From contig CAWBUW010000012.1 in the NCBI GenBank assembly GCA_963792075.1, positions 1,240,001 through 1,304,000 of the forward strand: 64,000 bases of DNA, given 5' to 3'. The position numbers and the translations under genes are program-made. Below are positions 24,687-32,978 of this stretch, in pieces (the stretch's first letter is position 1; the number at the start of each line of letters is the position of its first letter). The notes under the pieces are model-generated. The model worked only from the letters and a program-made list of their open reading frames with translations, did no database searches and was not told where the DNA came from. The stretch is from CAWBUW01 sp963792075. GTDB taxonomy: Bacteria; Chloroflexota; Anaerolineae; Anaerolineales; UBA4823.

Positions 24687-26252
24687 TTACTTGAAAAACT
24701 GCGCCAGGAGCGGCGTGAGGTCCTGTCCGGTATGGGCCCCGAAAGCGTTGATCAAATCGGGCGTGGTCGCCAGGCGGCCGCGGAACTGCGTCGCGTAGTC
24801 ATGCAGCGCGGCAAAAAAGGCTTCGTCGCCCATCTTCTGGCGCACTGCTTCCAGGAAGCGGGCGCCGTTCAGGTACACCGCGTCGCGATAGGCGCGGAAG
24901 CTGGAGTAATCGTAGATGGTGGCGTTGACGAACCCTTCCGGCTGGTAGAAATCCACCCGGTAGGCCCACCACCAGGCCACCAGATCCGGGTAGTAACGCT
25001 CGTAGTACAGGCGCTCGGCGTAGGTGCACAGCGCCTCATCCAGCCAGGGCTCCATTGCCTGGTTGTTGCCCACCAGCCCATACCACCATTGGTGGGCAGT
25101 CTCGTGCACGGCGATGGCGGTCAGGTAGCCCTGGGGCGTGCCATCATAGGTGTTGTAGAAGCCGCGGCTGAGGAAGTACAGACCGTCATATTCCATGCCA
25201 TCCAGGAAGTCTGCCTGCACCACGCTGAGCGTTTTGTGCGGATAGTCGCCGAACAGCTCGTTATATAACGCCAGCGCTTCCATGGTGTGATCGAGTGCGG
25301 CCTGGCCGCCGTTGGCATCGAAGGAGAAGAAATAGCTGTACACCTCGGTATCGCCTACCGTGCCGCTCAATACCTCGTAGGCCGGCGAGATAGAGACGGC
25401 AAACGAGCGCGCCGCAGGCAGGTCATAGACGTAGGTATCGCCCTGGCGTTCTGCGGGGGCGCTGGCCGCGGCGGTGAGCGGGTAGCCGATCTCGGGGATG
25501 CGCAGCCTCACGTGGAAATCTGCCACCGGCAGCACCTGGTGCTCGCCAAAATAACCCGGCTCTGGCGCCATCCACCCCGTCTCGTCCTGGTACGGGGGGA
25601 TGTAGAGATACCAGTCCACCAGGTTGGCCTGCCGGATGGTAAAGCCGTAGGGCTGCGGGCGGGCGGTGTCGGATGGCGGCGGAATCTCCGGCAGCACCAG
25701 GGTATATTCCAGGTCCAACGTCACGCTTTCCCCGGGCTTCAGGGTCTGGTACAAAGGCAGGAAGACGCGGTTGTTTTCGAAGGAGTAGCCCTCCAGCACC
25801 TGCCCATCGATGACGATGGATTGGACGGATAAGCTGTCCGGGTAGCGGTTGGCCTCCGCCACCAGCAGCAGCCGGTCAAGCGCCTGCGAGGAGGGGTTGG
25901 TGTAGCTGATCGCCTCAGAAACGGTCAGCGTGTGCGGGGAGTAGTCATACACTGCATCGAATGTGTAGCTCGGTCGCGCCGCGCGGCTGGCAGCCAGCGT
26001 GGGAGTGGGGGGCAGCGCGGTGAGGGTGGGTTCGACCGTGGGGGCAGCCGTAGGCGGCGGCAGGGTTTGTGTGGCAGGCTGCGTTGGGTTGGCGGCCTCC
26101 GCCTGCGGCGTCTGTGTAAGCGTAGGAGCTTCCGTGGCAGCGGTTGTGCTGTCCGGTAGGAGAGGAACACCTGCACCGGAGGTCTGCATCGGCAAGGTAC
26201 AGCCCGCCAGCAAAAGGGCCAAGATCAGGCAGGAGAACAGGGGAAAGCGCAT
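24687..26252 (-). CDS. M1-family metallopeptidase lipoprotein
   Basis: The 521-residue protein has a lipoprotein signal with ALLLAGC (Cys18), a Thr/Pro/Ala-rich linker to about residue 90, a beta-rich N-terminal domain (RPSYTFDAVYDYSPHTLTVSEAISYTNPSS) and a gluzincin catalytic domain. The zinc site is HETAH at 383-387 with the third ligand in EPWLDEALCTY, Glu406 region; the usual GxMEN motif is replaced by DGMEYDGLYFL, as in many outer M1-like peptidases. It would act on peptides outside the membrane. Peptidases of this kind feed importers, but none is adjacent. Confidence 0.88.
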   Translation of the reverse strand: MRFPLFSCLILALLLAGCTLPMQTSGAGVPLLPDSTTAATEAPTLTQTPQAEAANPTQPATQTLPPPTAAPTVEPTLTALPPTPTLAASRAARPSYTFDAVYDYSPHTLTVSEAISYTNPSSQALDRLLLVAEANRYPDSLSVQSIVIDGQVLEGYSFENNRVFLPLYQTLKPGESVTLDLEYTLVLPEIPPPSDTARPQPYGFTIRQANLVDWYLYIPPYQDETGWMAPEPGYFGEHQVLPVADFHVRLRIPEIGYPLTAAASAPAERQGDTYVYDLPAARSFAVSISPAYEVLSGTVGDTEVYSYFFSFDANGGQAALDHTMEALALYNELFGDYPHKTLSVVQADFLDGMEYDGLYFLSRGFYNTYDGTPQGYLTAIAVHETAHQWWYGLVGNNQAMEPWLDEALCTYAERLYYERYYPDLVAWWWAYRVDFYQPEGFVNATIYDYSSFRAYRDAVYLNGARFLEAVRQKMGDEAFFAALHDYATQFRGRLATTPDLINAFGAHTGQDLTPLLAQFFK

Positions 26253-26373
26253 GGGGCGATTGTAACCCGAAACCGCGTTAATTGCTGGATTCCAGGAACA
26301 GGATCAGCGCAGTCAACCCGGCAAGGTATGCCAGGATAATCCCCAAGCTTTGAGGAGGCGGCTTTCCATATCT

Positions 26374-27351
26374 TTACAATCCTCGCCTGGTAGTGCTCAT
26401 CTCATCACGCACGGTTTTGTAGAGGGTTTCGGCTTTCAATTCGTTGAGGGTATAGCAGGGCGCTTTGAGGTGTTCGGCCAGCGCCTGCGCCAGGCCCTGG
26501 TCAAAGGCTGCATGCTCCATGTTGATCACCACGCAGCGGAATTTCTCCTGGGCAATCTGGTCGCACAGTAAGTGCGCTTCCTCTTGCGGGGCGAGCATGC
26601 TCAATGGTACGTTGCCCGCGCCATCCGTGAGCAGGATCACCAGCGACTGCACATCCGAGTGCAGGATCTTTTCGCGCTTCAACACCTGGTGAGTCAGGTA
26701 CAGCCCAGCCGCCAGCGGGGTCTTGCCGCCTACCGGGATATCTGCCAGGGCGCGTTGGGCCAACTGGACGGAGTTCGTGGGGGGCAGCACCAGCGTGGCG
26801 CGGTCTTTTTGGAAGACGATCAGCCCGACCCGGTCACGGCGTTGGTAGGCATCGGTAAGCAGAGAGAGGATAGCGCCTTTGGTCGCTGCCATACGCTCGG
26901 CAACCGCCATGGACCAGGAGGCATCCACCACGAAGAGCACCAGGTTGGCGGTCTTCTTGACGCGGATCTTGCGCTGGAAGTCCGAGGAACGGATGGCAAA
27001 TGCCACCCGTTGGCGCATTTCCATGCGCTGTTTTTGGAACGGCGCCGCGGCGCGCATGGTCGCGTCGAATGCCAGGTCATACGTCTTGCCTTGGGATGGG
27101 CGCGCCTGGATGTAGCGGCCGCGCTTGCGGTCGGTGATGGTGCGCGAGCGGCGGCCGGCATGGCGGCGCGTGAGTTTATCCAGCACCGTATCCAGTTTAC
27201 GCGGTGTGAACGCATCGCCTGTCTTTACTTTTTGGCCGCCATCCCACCAGTAGGCGTTGCCCGTGTCAAAAACACCTTGCGGAGCCGGCTCTGTTTGCTG
27301 GGACTGGCTCTGGTCATCCGGCTGCAGTTCCTGACTTATACCTTTTTTTTT
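26374..27351 (-). CDS. ChlD-like vWA half of ChlI-ChlD chelatase (entered by +1 shift at A9)
   Basis: This frame gives an acidic/Gln-rich linker (ELQPDDQSQSQQTEPAPQG), the conserved YWWDGGQKVKTGDAF and RRSRTITDRKRGRYIQARPS segments and a von Willebrand A domain with MIDAS DASWSM, Thr in GGKTPL and LLTDGAGNVP, which are all features of Mg/Co-chelatase D subunits. No credible start or ribosome binding site precedes it in this frame; the only upstream start is a TTG inside the ChlI linker. It should therefore be made as an extension of the ChlI frame, through the nine A residues (minus strand) at 27351-27343. Its stop is 26374-26376. Confidence 0.8.
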   Translation of the reverse strand, partial: KKKGISQELQPDDQSQSQQTEPAPQGVFDTGNAYWWDGGQKVKTGDAFTPRKLDTVLDKLTRRHAGRRSRTITDRKRGRYIQARPSQGKTYDLAFDATMRAAAPFQKQRMEMRQRVAFAIRSSDFQRKIRVKKTANLVLFVVDASWSMAVAERMAATKGAILSLLTDAYQRRDRVGLIVFQKDRATLVLPPTNSVQLAQRALADIPVGGKTPLAAGLYLTHQVLKREKILHSDVQSLVILLTDGAGNVPLSMLAPQEEAHLLCDQIAQEKFRCVVINMEHAAFDQGLAQALAEHLKAPCYTLNELKAETLYKTVRDEMSTTRRGL

Positions 27352-28435
27352 CGGGATCGTGGGGTTGGTCGTCAGGACTGGGTTCGGGTTCACCCGCCGG
27401 GGAGGCTGCGCCTTGCAGTTGTTCAATTCGCTCCTGCAACTGCTCGGGCGTAATGTCCGATTGGTGGAAAGGTCCCTGGCGGATGCGGTGTGGTAACGCC
27501 AGTTCAGCGGCTAACGCAATGTCTTGCTCACTGATCGCAGTCCGGTGTTGGAAGGCCGCATGGGCGCGGGCGGTCTTGAGGATCACCAGGTCTGCGCGGT
27601 GACCTTCTACATTCAAAGAGGCCGTCAGCGCGGCGATTGTGAGCAGGTTGCGTGAGGTGTAGGAGATCTTATCCACCAGCAGACGCGCCTGGGCAATGCG
27701 CGCGGACAACTCCTGGTCGCTCTTCTCCCAATCGTGGCGGAAGCCCACGGGATCGGCTTCGAAGGCCAGGTGGCGCTCCATGATCATCACGCGTTCACGT
27801 GCCTCGCGGATGCCCAGGATCTCAACCGAAAGAGCAAAACGGTCCAGCAGTTGTGGGCGCAGATCGCCTTCTTCAGGGTTCATCGTGCCGATCAAAATGA
27901 AGCGCGCCGGGTGTGCGAAAGAAATCCCCTCGCGTTCCACCACGTTCACGCCCATTGCGGCCGAGTCGAGCAGCAAGTCTACGACATGGTCGTCCAGCAG
28001 GTTGACCTCATCGATGTACAGCAGCCCGCGGTTCGCCGCAGCCAGCACACCCGGTTCGAAGTGACGCTCACCTTTCTGGATGGCCTTTTCGATATCCAGC
28101 GTACCCACCACCCGGTCCTCGGTCGCGCTGACCGGCAGGTCTACAAAGCTGACCCGGCGCCTGGTTACGGTCATCGCTTCGTTGCGCGCCTTGCGTTCCT
28201 TGGCCCAATCTGACCAGGAAAGCGGGGTATTGGGATCATCGTTGAAGGGCGAATCGGCGAAGACCTCAATTTCTGGCAGCAAAGCGGCCATCGCCCGCGC
28301 CGCAGTGGACTTGGCCGTGCCCCGCTCGCCGCGGATGAGCACGCCGCCGATGCGTTGGTCAATCGCATTTAGGATCAGGGCACGCTTCATGCGTTCCTGG
28401 CCGACAATAGCAGTGAAAGGATAAATTGGTCGCAT
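27314..28435 (-). CDS. Mg/Co-chelatase AAA+ subunit (ChlI-like), N-terminal half of ChlI-ChlD
   Basis: The 373-residue reading frame is an AAA+ ATPase of the ChlI/BchI type: IVGQERMKRALILNAID, Walker A GERGTAKSTAARA, the ChlI insert VVGTLDIEKAIQKG, Walker B GLLYIDEVNLLDDHVVDLLL, sensor 1 LIGTMNPEEGDLRPQLLDRF and sensor 2 GHRADLVILKTARA. It ends in an acidic Pro-rich linker (EPEPSPDDQPHDPEKK), after which the zero frame adds only nine residues before stopping. In related organisms one long gene encodes ChlI fused to ChlD through just such a linker. No ChlH/CobN large subunit is here, so the metal and tetrapyrrole are unknown; cobaltochelatase is the likelier use in a non-phototroph. Confidence 0.88.
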   Translation of the reverse strand: MRPIYPFTAIVGQERMKRALILNAIDQRIGGVLIRGERGTAKSTAARAMAALLPEIEVFADSPFNDDPNTPLSWSDWAKERKARNEAMTVTRRRVSFVDLPVSATEDRVVGTLDIEKAIQKGERHFEPGVLAAANRGLLYIDEVNLLDDHVVDLLLDSAAMGVNVVEREGISFAHPARFILIGTMNPEEGDLRPQLLDRFALSVEILGIREARERVMIMERHLAFEADPVGFRHDWEKSDQELSARIAQARLLVDKISYTSRNLLTIAALTASLNVEGHRADLVILKTARAHAAFQHRTAISEQDIALAAELALPHRIRQGPFHQSDITPEQLQERIEQLQGAASPAGEPEPSPDDQPHDPEKKRYKSGTAAG

Positions 28436-28509
28436 TCTTTGAAAACCTCAGCCCTGAATTATAACTCACTCTAAAAGGAATTGGGGTTTATTGGGAACCG
28501 CCCCAGCAC

Positions 28510-28574
28510 GGCGATTCCCAGAGAGCCGGAATTGGGGTATGTGTGGGAAGCTTTGCTTCCCACACATACCCCAA
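28510..28574. repeat. Tandem-hairpin repeat (GGCGATT family), copy 1
   Basis: GGCGATT is followed after 16 bases by a perfect 20-bp stem (28532-28551 with 28555-28574, loop TTT) beginning TTGGGGTATG. Copies with the same order of GGCGATT, a short CCC...GGG region and a TTGGGG stem are at 36858-36925 and, on the minus strand, 63900-63830. It lies 34 bases downstream of the stop of the diguanylate cyclase gene. Confidence 0.6.
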
Positions 28575-28607
28575 ACCCCGACTAAGAAAGGTGTCCCCAA
28601 AGTCCCC

Positions 28608-31600
28608 TTATAAAGTGAAGCAGTTGCGCCCGGAGGACTTGGCGCGGTAAAGCGCCTGGTCGGCCAGGTTGATCAGCTCTTGCGATGAGCTGGCCTGGTC
28701 GGGAAAGCTGGAGCCGCCCAGGCTGATGGTCATGGGGATCGAGAGGTGCTCCACCTCGAACGGCCGGTTTGCCACCGCCTGGAGCAGGCGATCGGCGACA
28801 AGCTGCAGGACATTCGCAGGGGCGCCTGGCAGGATAATGGCAAATTCTTCGCCGCCATATCGGGCCAGGATATCCACCTCGCGCAGCTCGGCGCGCAGGC
28901 GTTGGGCAAGCAGGCGGAGCACCTGGTCTCCCATCGGGTGGCCATGGGCATCGTTGACCTTCTTGAAATTATCCAGGTCGGCCATCAGCAGCGAAACGGG
29001 GTACTTGCCGCGGGTGGCACGCGCCAGTTCTTCGTGCAGGCGTTGGTGGAAATGGCGGTGGTTATACGTCCCGGTGAGGAAATCGGTTATCGAGGCGCTC
29101 TCGACTTCGCTGAAAGTGATGGCGTTGAGCAGCGCCAGCGCTGCGTGCGAGGCGAGGATTTCCAGGCTGGTGAGGTGCTCAGACGTGTAAAAACCCACCT
29201 CGACTTTGTCCAGGGCCAGGAAGCCCAGCAAGCGCTCGTGGACGATCAGCGGTACGCCGATCCAGGATCCGACATGACGGCTTATTTCGACGTGCACCCA
29301 GGCGGGGCTGGTACTGACGTCGTTGATGATCTGCGGCCGGCCATCCCTGGCCATGTCGCGCAGGTTTGGGGTTTTGTCCAACTCCAGTTGGAAAGAAGAG
29401 ATCTCCTCCTCCATACCAAAACGGTCGAAACCGCGATGCGCCGCGACTTGTACGTATTCTCCTTCGACCATGAGCACGCTGGCAGTATCGTAAGGGACCA
29501 CGGAGCGGGTTTGGTCGAGTAAGATGGAGAGGATCGCATCGGTGTTCAAGCTGGTAGAGAGCGCCAGGCTGATCTCGCGCAGCGCCTCAGCGAGCGAGCG
29601 CTGCTTCTTCTCGCTCTGGAACAGGCGGGCGTTGGTTACTGCCGCGGCAGCCTGGTTAGCGAAAGCCAACGCCAGGCGCGCATCTTCTTCAGTATAGGCA
29701 TTGGGCTCCTGGCTGGCGATAGAGAGCAGGCCGATCAGCTCGCCGCGCTCCATCAGGGGAATGCCCATCCAGCCGCGCATGGATCTGGTAAAGCCACTTT
29801 TTTGGAAGCGTTCATCTTGCATAGCATCCGGCAGGATGATGGTCTCTTTTTGCTGGACTACCGCCGCAACCAGTGGATCTTCGGCCAGGTTCCGGCTGGT
29901 GTTTAACAGTTTTTCGGGGAATGCGGAGCCGTGGATGGCCGCAAAGTGAAATTCCTGGTTGTCGATCAATATTAATGAAGCACTGTCCAGGTGGACTACC
30001 TTTTGCAGTTGGGTCAGGATCTGATTCAATACCGGGTGCAGCTCGAGCGTAGAGTTGACTGCCGCGGCTGCATCGCGGAGCGTCTCAGCCGTCAGCCGGC
30101 TGCGCCGTTCCTCATCGTACATACGGGCGTTGATCAGGGCCAGGGCGATCTGTTCGGAAAGCAGCTTCAGCCTGCGCAAAATTGTAGCGGTGAACTGGTG
30201 TCCAGGCTGGCGGCTGTACAGCTCAACTGCGCCGATCGGGCGTCCCAGCGACGTGATTGGAAAGGTCAAAGAGGAGGTATAACCACAGTAGTTCAAGAAT
30301 TCCACCTTGGCGGGGTCGGCCAGGGGATCGTCGATTTGCACCACCAGGTGTTCGCCCTTTTGGATCAGCTCGGCCGCGGCAGGGAAAGGCTTGATGTCGG
30401 ACGCGGGTGCGCCGCCAATTACCTCGGGCAGGCCGAGCGAGTTGTAATGCGCCAGTACCTGCACGCGATCCTCCACCGGATCGTAGGAAGCGATGGCGCA
30501 GGCATCTACGTTGGTCACCCAGATCAGGCGGACGCTGATCTGTTCCAACAGGTCTGCCCTGCTGGTGATGGAGGTCAGGATGTGCGCCGTATCAATGACC
30601 AACTCCAGGTCGGATTGGCGCTGGCGGGAGTGGTCGAGCAGGTGCAGGTGTTCGATGACACTGGAGACCTGGTCTGCAAACAGGCGCAGCCCTTCCATCT
30701 CCATGGAAGCAAAATTGTGGGGTTTGTCATAGCGTACAAACAGCGCACCCGTGAAGGGGGCGCTGCCGCATTGCAGCGGCAAGCCCAGCAAAGCCGCAAT
30801 CCCCTGTTCCCGCAAATGAGCAGGGATGAGCTCAACCGCGTTGGGTTCTAACCCCGTAATGGCCACCGGCCTGCCTGTGGTCTGGATGCTGTGAGTCAGC
30901 GCGCTGCCCGTTGGGGCCGGCGGCTCGAAGAAGAGTTCGCCCTGGCGGCTTTGGCCCATATGCAGCACGAGCGTGTCGTTGCTATCGTACAGGTATACCA
31001 CCACGGAATGCGCCGGCGTCGATTCGATGATGAAGCGCACCGTCATCTCTAAGGCCTGCTGCAGTGTTTTGGCGCCCAGGATACGGCTGCCAAAGACATA
31101 GAACACGATCAAGTGCGCCGTGGCAGACTGGGCCTTTTCGGTGCTGCGCGCAGCCAGGATCAGCGCCGCGGCATAGTTGCAAAGCAGTTGCAGCCTTTGG
31201 CGTTCTTCCGGAGTGAGGCAGCGTGGCTGGCTGTGGTGCAGGTCCAGCACGCCCACGGTCTGGCCGCTCGCCACCAGCGGCAAACATACCCGGCTACACT
31301 GCGGGCTTTCTTCCGGCCCCAGGTCGGAGTACTCCTTTCCGTTGACGGTGAAGATTGCCTGTCCCAGGTCATAGGCCTGGCCGGGCAATCCTTCCCCCAG
31401 GGAATATTGCGCCTGGATGACATCGAACAGCTCAGGGTTGTGGCAGCGGTGCGCATGGCGGTTCAGCCCGGCGTTATTTTCCGAGAGCAGGTAGAGCGCA
31501 CCGGCTTCGAACTGGATGAAATCCAGGAGAATGTTTAGGGTGGTCTCCAACAATTGGTTAAAGTCGTCCGCGTTGTCATTGGATTGGCTCAGTGCCTGGA

Positions 31601-31667
31601 GAGATGCCAGCACGTCTGTCTTTGATTCTGCAGGAATTATTGGGTTAGGCTCAATAGGATCAGTCAT
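28608..31667 (-). CDS. Five-GAF diguanylate cyclase (GGDEF)
   Basis: The 1019-residue soluble protein has about five tandem GAF sensor domains (roughly residues 30-175, 190-345, 355-510, 535-690 and 695-845) and a C-terminal GGDEF domain that makes cyclic di-GMP. The active site is intact: LMADLDNFKKVNDAHGHPMGD and RYGGEEFAIILPG. An RxxD product-inhibition site (REVD) lies five residues before GGEEF. There is no membrane segment, so signals are cytosolic ligands, redox or light-like cofactors; none is identifiable. No EAL protein is adjacent. It is separated from the upstream methyltransferase stop by eight bases and may be its operon partner. Confidence 0.93.
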   Translation of the reverse strand: MTDPIEPNPIIPAESKTDVLASLQALSQSNDNADDFNQLLETTLNILLDFIQFEAGALYLLSENNAGLNRHAHRCHNPELFDVIQAQYSLGEGLPGQAYDLGQAIFTVNGKEYSDLGPEESPQCSRVCLPLVASGQTVGVLDLHHSQPRCLTPEERQRLQLLCNYAAALILAARSTEKAQSATAHLIVFYVFGSRILGAKTLQQALEMTVRFIIESTPAHSVVVYLYDSNDTLVLHMGQSRQGELFFEPPAPTGSALTHSIQTTGRPVAITGLEPNAVELIPAHLREQGIAALLGLPLQCGSAPFTGALFVRYDKPHNFASMEMEGLRLFADQVSSVIEHLHLLDHSRQRQSDLELVIDTAHILTSITSRADLLEQISVRLIWVTNVDACAIASYDPVEDRVQVLAHYNSLGLPEVIGGAPASDIKPFPAAAELIQKGEHLVVQIDDPLADPAKVEFLNYCGYTSSLTFPITSLGRPIGAVELYSRQPGHQFTATILRRLKLLSEQIALALINARMYDEERRSRLTAETLRDAAAAVNSTLELHPVLNQILTQLQKVVHLDSASLILIDNQEFHFAAIHGSAFPEKLLNTSRNLAEDPLVAAVVQQKETIILPDAMQDERFQKSGFTRSMRGWMGIPLMERGELIGLLSIASQEPNAYTEEDARLALAFANQAAAAVTNARLFQSEKKQRSLAEALREISLALSTSLNTDAILSILLDQTRSVVPYDTASVLMVEGEYVQVAAHRGFDRFGMEEEISSFQLELDKTPNLRDMARDGRPQIINDVSTSPAWVHVEISRHVGSWIGVPLIVHERLLGFLALDKVEVGFYTSEHLTSLEILASHAALALLNAITFSEVESASITDFLTGTYNHRHFHQRLHEELARATRGKYPVSLLMADLDNFKKVNDAHGHPMGDQVLRLLAQRLRAELREVDILARYGGEEFAIILPGAPANVLQLVADRLLQAVANRPFEVEHLSIPMTISLGGSSFPDQASSSQELINLADQALYRAKSSGRNCFTL

Positions 31668-31675
31668 GGTGTTAC

Positions 31676-32926
31676 CTACCCTGGAAGGGAGAAGCGGATA
31701 TGGGCAGCGCCGCCGCGGATGTTCACCAGGCGCAGCAAACCCTCCTGCCCAGAAATACCCGGCGGCAGGTCCAGCACCGCGGGGATTTCCCCGGAACGCG
31801 TGGGCCGGCTGGCCTGCGCTGCACTGCGGAAAAGGTTGCTATCCCAGGCCGGGTCACATTCCCAATAATCCAGGTTTGCCAGTGCAGCTTCTGGCAGGCG
31901 GATGCTGCCGGGGGTGATGATGGGCGCAAAGGGGGCTGCCTGGCTGAGTGGGAAGGAGCTGTTGGCTTCTCTTTCGAGTGTAAATGGAGGGGCCCCAGCG
32001 GACGTGAGCCGGACGCGGGCCGTATGGATGGCCCGGAAAGCGATATCGCTGGCCAGGTAATGCCGTCCCAGGCGCGCCGCAACTTCGACCGTAGTCCCTG
32101 AGCCGCAAAAGAAGTCTGCGACGAGATCACCCGGGTTGGAGGAGGCCAACAAGATGCGCTCGATCAGAGCGGCAGGTTTTTGCGTGGGGTAACCGGTGCG
32201 CTCCGCATGCAGGCGGGCCACCACCGGGAAATACCACCAATCCTCAGGTACTTTGCCGCGCGCCAGGTTGGGGATCTTGCCAAAGCCGGCTTTCGGTGAC
32301 GAGGCGAAGGTTTTGATCGTAACCGGATCGTAGGGCTGGCGTACGGCATCCACGTTGAACTGATAGGATGTACTTTTGGTATAAACGAGCAGGGTATCGT
32401 GCTTGCGGTTGAAAGCGCTGCGGATTGGGGATGGCCCGTGATAGACCCACACGATTTCGTTCAGTAATCGCTCCGGGCCAAATATTTCGTCCAACAGCAG
32501 GCGGGCATAGGCGTTGGCATGCCAATCCAGATGCAAATAGAGGCTGCCCTCGGGGGAGAGCAGGCGATGCATCAGCGCCAGGCGCGGGTAAAGCATATCC
32601 AGGTAAGCATCCAGGTCCGGCCAGTTGTCGGGATAGCCTTCGGCAAGCTGCCAATCCTGGGGGCGGCGCGAGTTTTCACCGCGCCCGACGCGCGCCGGAT
32701 AATGCCGGTTGGTGAAAAAGGGCGGGTCGGCGTAGATGAGTTGGACGCGCCCCTCGTAGGCGGGCAGCAGGGCCGACATCACGGCCAGGTTATCTCCCAG
32801 GATCAGGCGATCGTGGGGGACGGCGCGCGGATACTCCCTGCCCTGGGGGTATACAAAGCTGTCGGTGGACAGGGCAGCCGGGATGGGGACCGGAGGAGTT
32901 TTAGAGGCCCAGGTGAGGTTCGGCAT
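31676..32926 (-). CDS. Orphan DNA methyltransferase, N6-A/N4-C beta class
   Basis: The 416-residue protein has motif IV as ADPPF near residue 70, a target-recognition region in the middle and motif I (FFCGSGTTVEVAARLGRHYLASD) near residue 270, the order of beta-class amino-methyltransferases. LYLHLDWHANAYARLLLDEIFG and TGYPTQKPAALIERILLASSNPGD are family hallmarks. It should methylate adenine N6 or cytosine N4 at an unknown site. No restriction endonuclease gene lies beside it, so a regulatory or protective role is likely. It is in line with the downstream diguanylate cyclase gene, eight bases away. Confidence 0.9.
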   Translation of the reverse strand: MPNLTWASKTPPVPIPAALSTDSFVYPQGREYPRAVPHDRLILGDNLAVMSALLPAYEGRVQLIYADPPFFTNRHYPARVGRGENSRRPQDWQLAEGYPDNWPDLDAYLDMLYPRLALMHRLLSPEGSLYLHLDWHANAYARLLLDEIFGPERLLNEIVWVYHGPSPIRSAFNRKHDTLLVYTKSTSYQFNVDAVRQPYDPVTIKTFASSPKAGFGKIPNLARGKVPEDWWYFPVVARLHAERTGYPTQKPAALIERILLASSNPGDLVADFFCGSGTTVEVAARLGRHYLASDIAFRAIHTARVRLTSAGAPPFTLEREANSSFPLSQAAPFAPIITPGSIRLPEAALANLDYWECDPAWDSNLFRSAAQASRPTRSGEIPAVLDLPPGISGQEGLLRLVNIRGGAAHIRFSLPG

Positions 32927-32938
32927 TCAGTTCTTATA

Positions 32939-32967
32939 GTAGGGGCAGGTTTCGTACCTGCCCCTAC
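32939..32967. repeat. GTAGGGGCAGGT hairpin
   Basis: GTAGGGGCAGGT (32939-32950) pairs perfectly with ACCTGCCCCTAC (32956-32967), loop TTCGT. It is 11 bases downstream of the stop of the minus-strand gene at 32979 and 12 bases before the methyltransferase start. Stems of this GTAGGGG...CCCCTAC kind are widespread intergenic repeats in Chloroflexi and cyanobacteria. Confidence 0.6.
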
Positions 32968-32978
32968 ATTCATTCTTC

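Noticed and set aside
26253..26373. Small membrane protein on the minus strand (about 28 hydrophobic residues)
   Set aside because: The open stretch has a membrane-like segment but no ATG, GTG or TTG start with a ribosome binding site before it.
27352..27426. Independent start for the ChlD-like protein at TTG 27426
   Set aside because: It lies inside the ChlI-frame linker, has no ribosome binding site, and the residues before the A-run in that frame do not resemble the family.
26374..28435. Bacteriochlorophyll synthesis locus
   Set aside because: Only the ChlI and ChlD-like halves are present, with no ChlH, reductase or reaction-centre genes. Fused ChlI-ChlD proteins are common in non-phototrophs and are usually linked to cobalt chelation.
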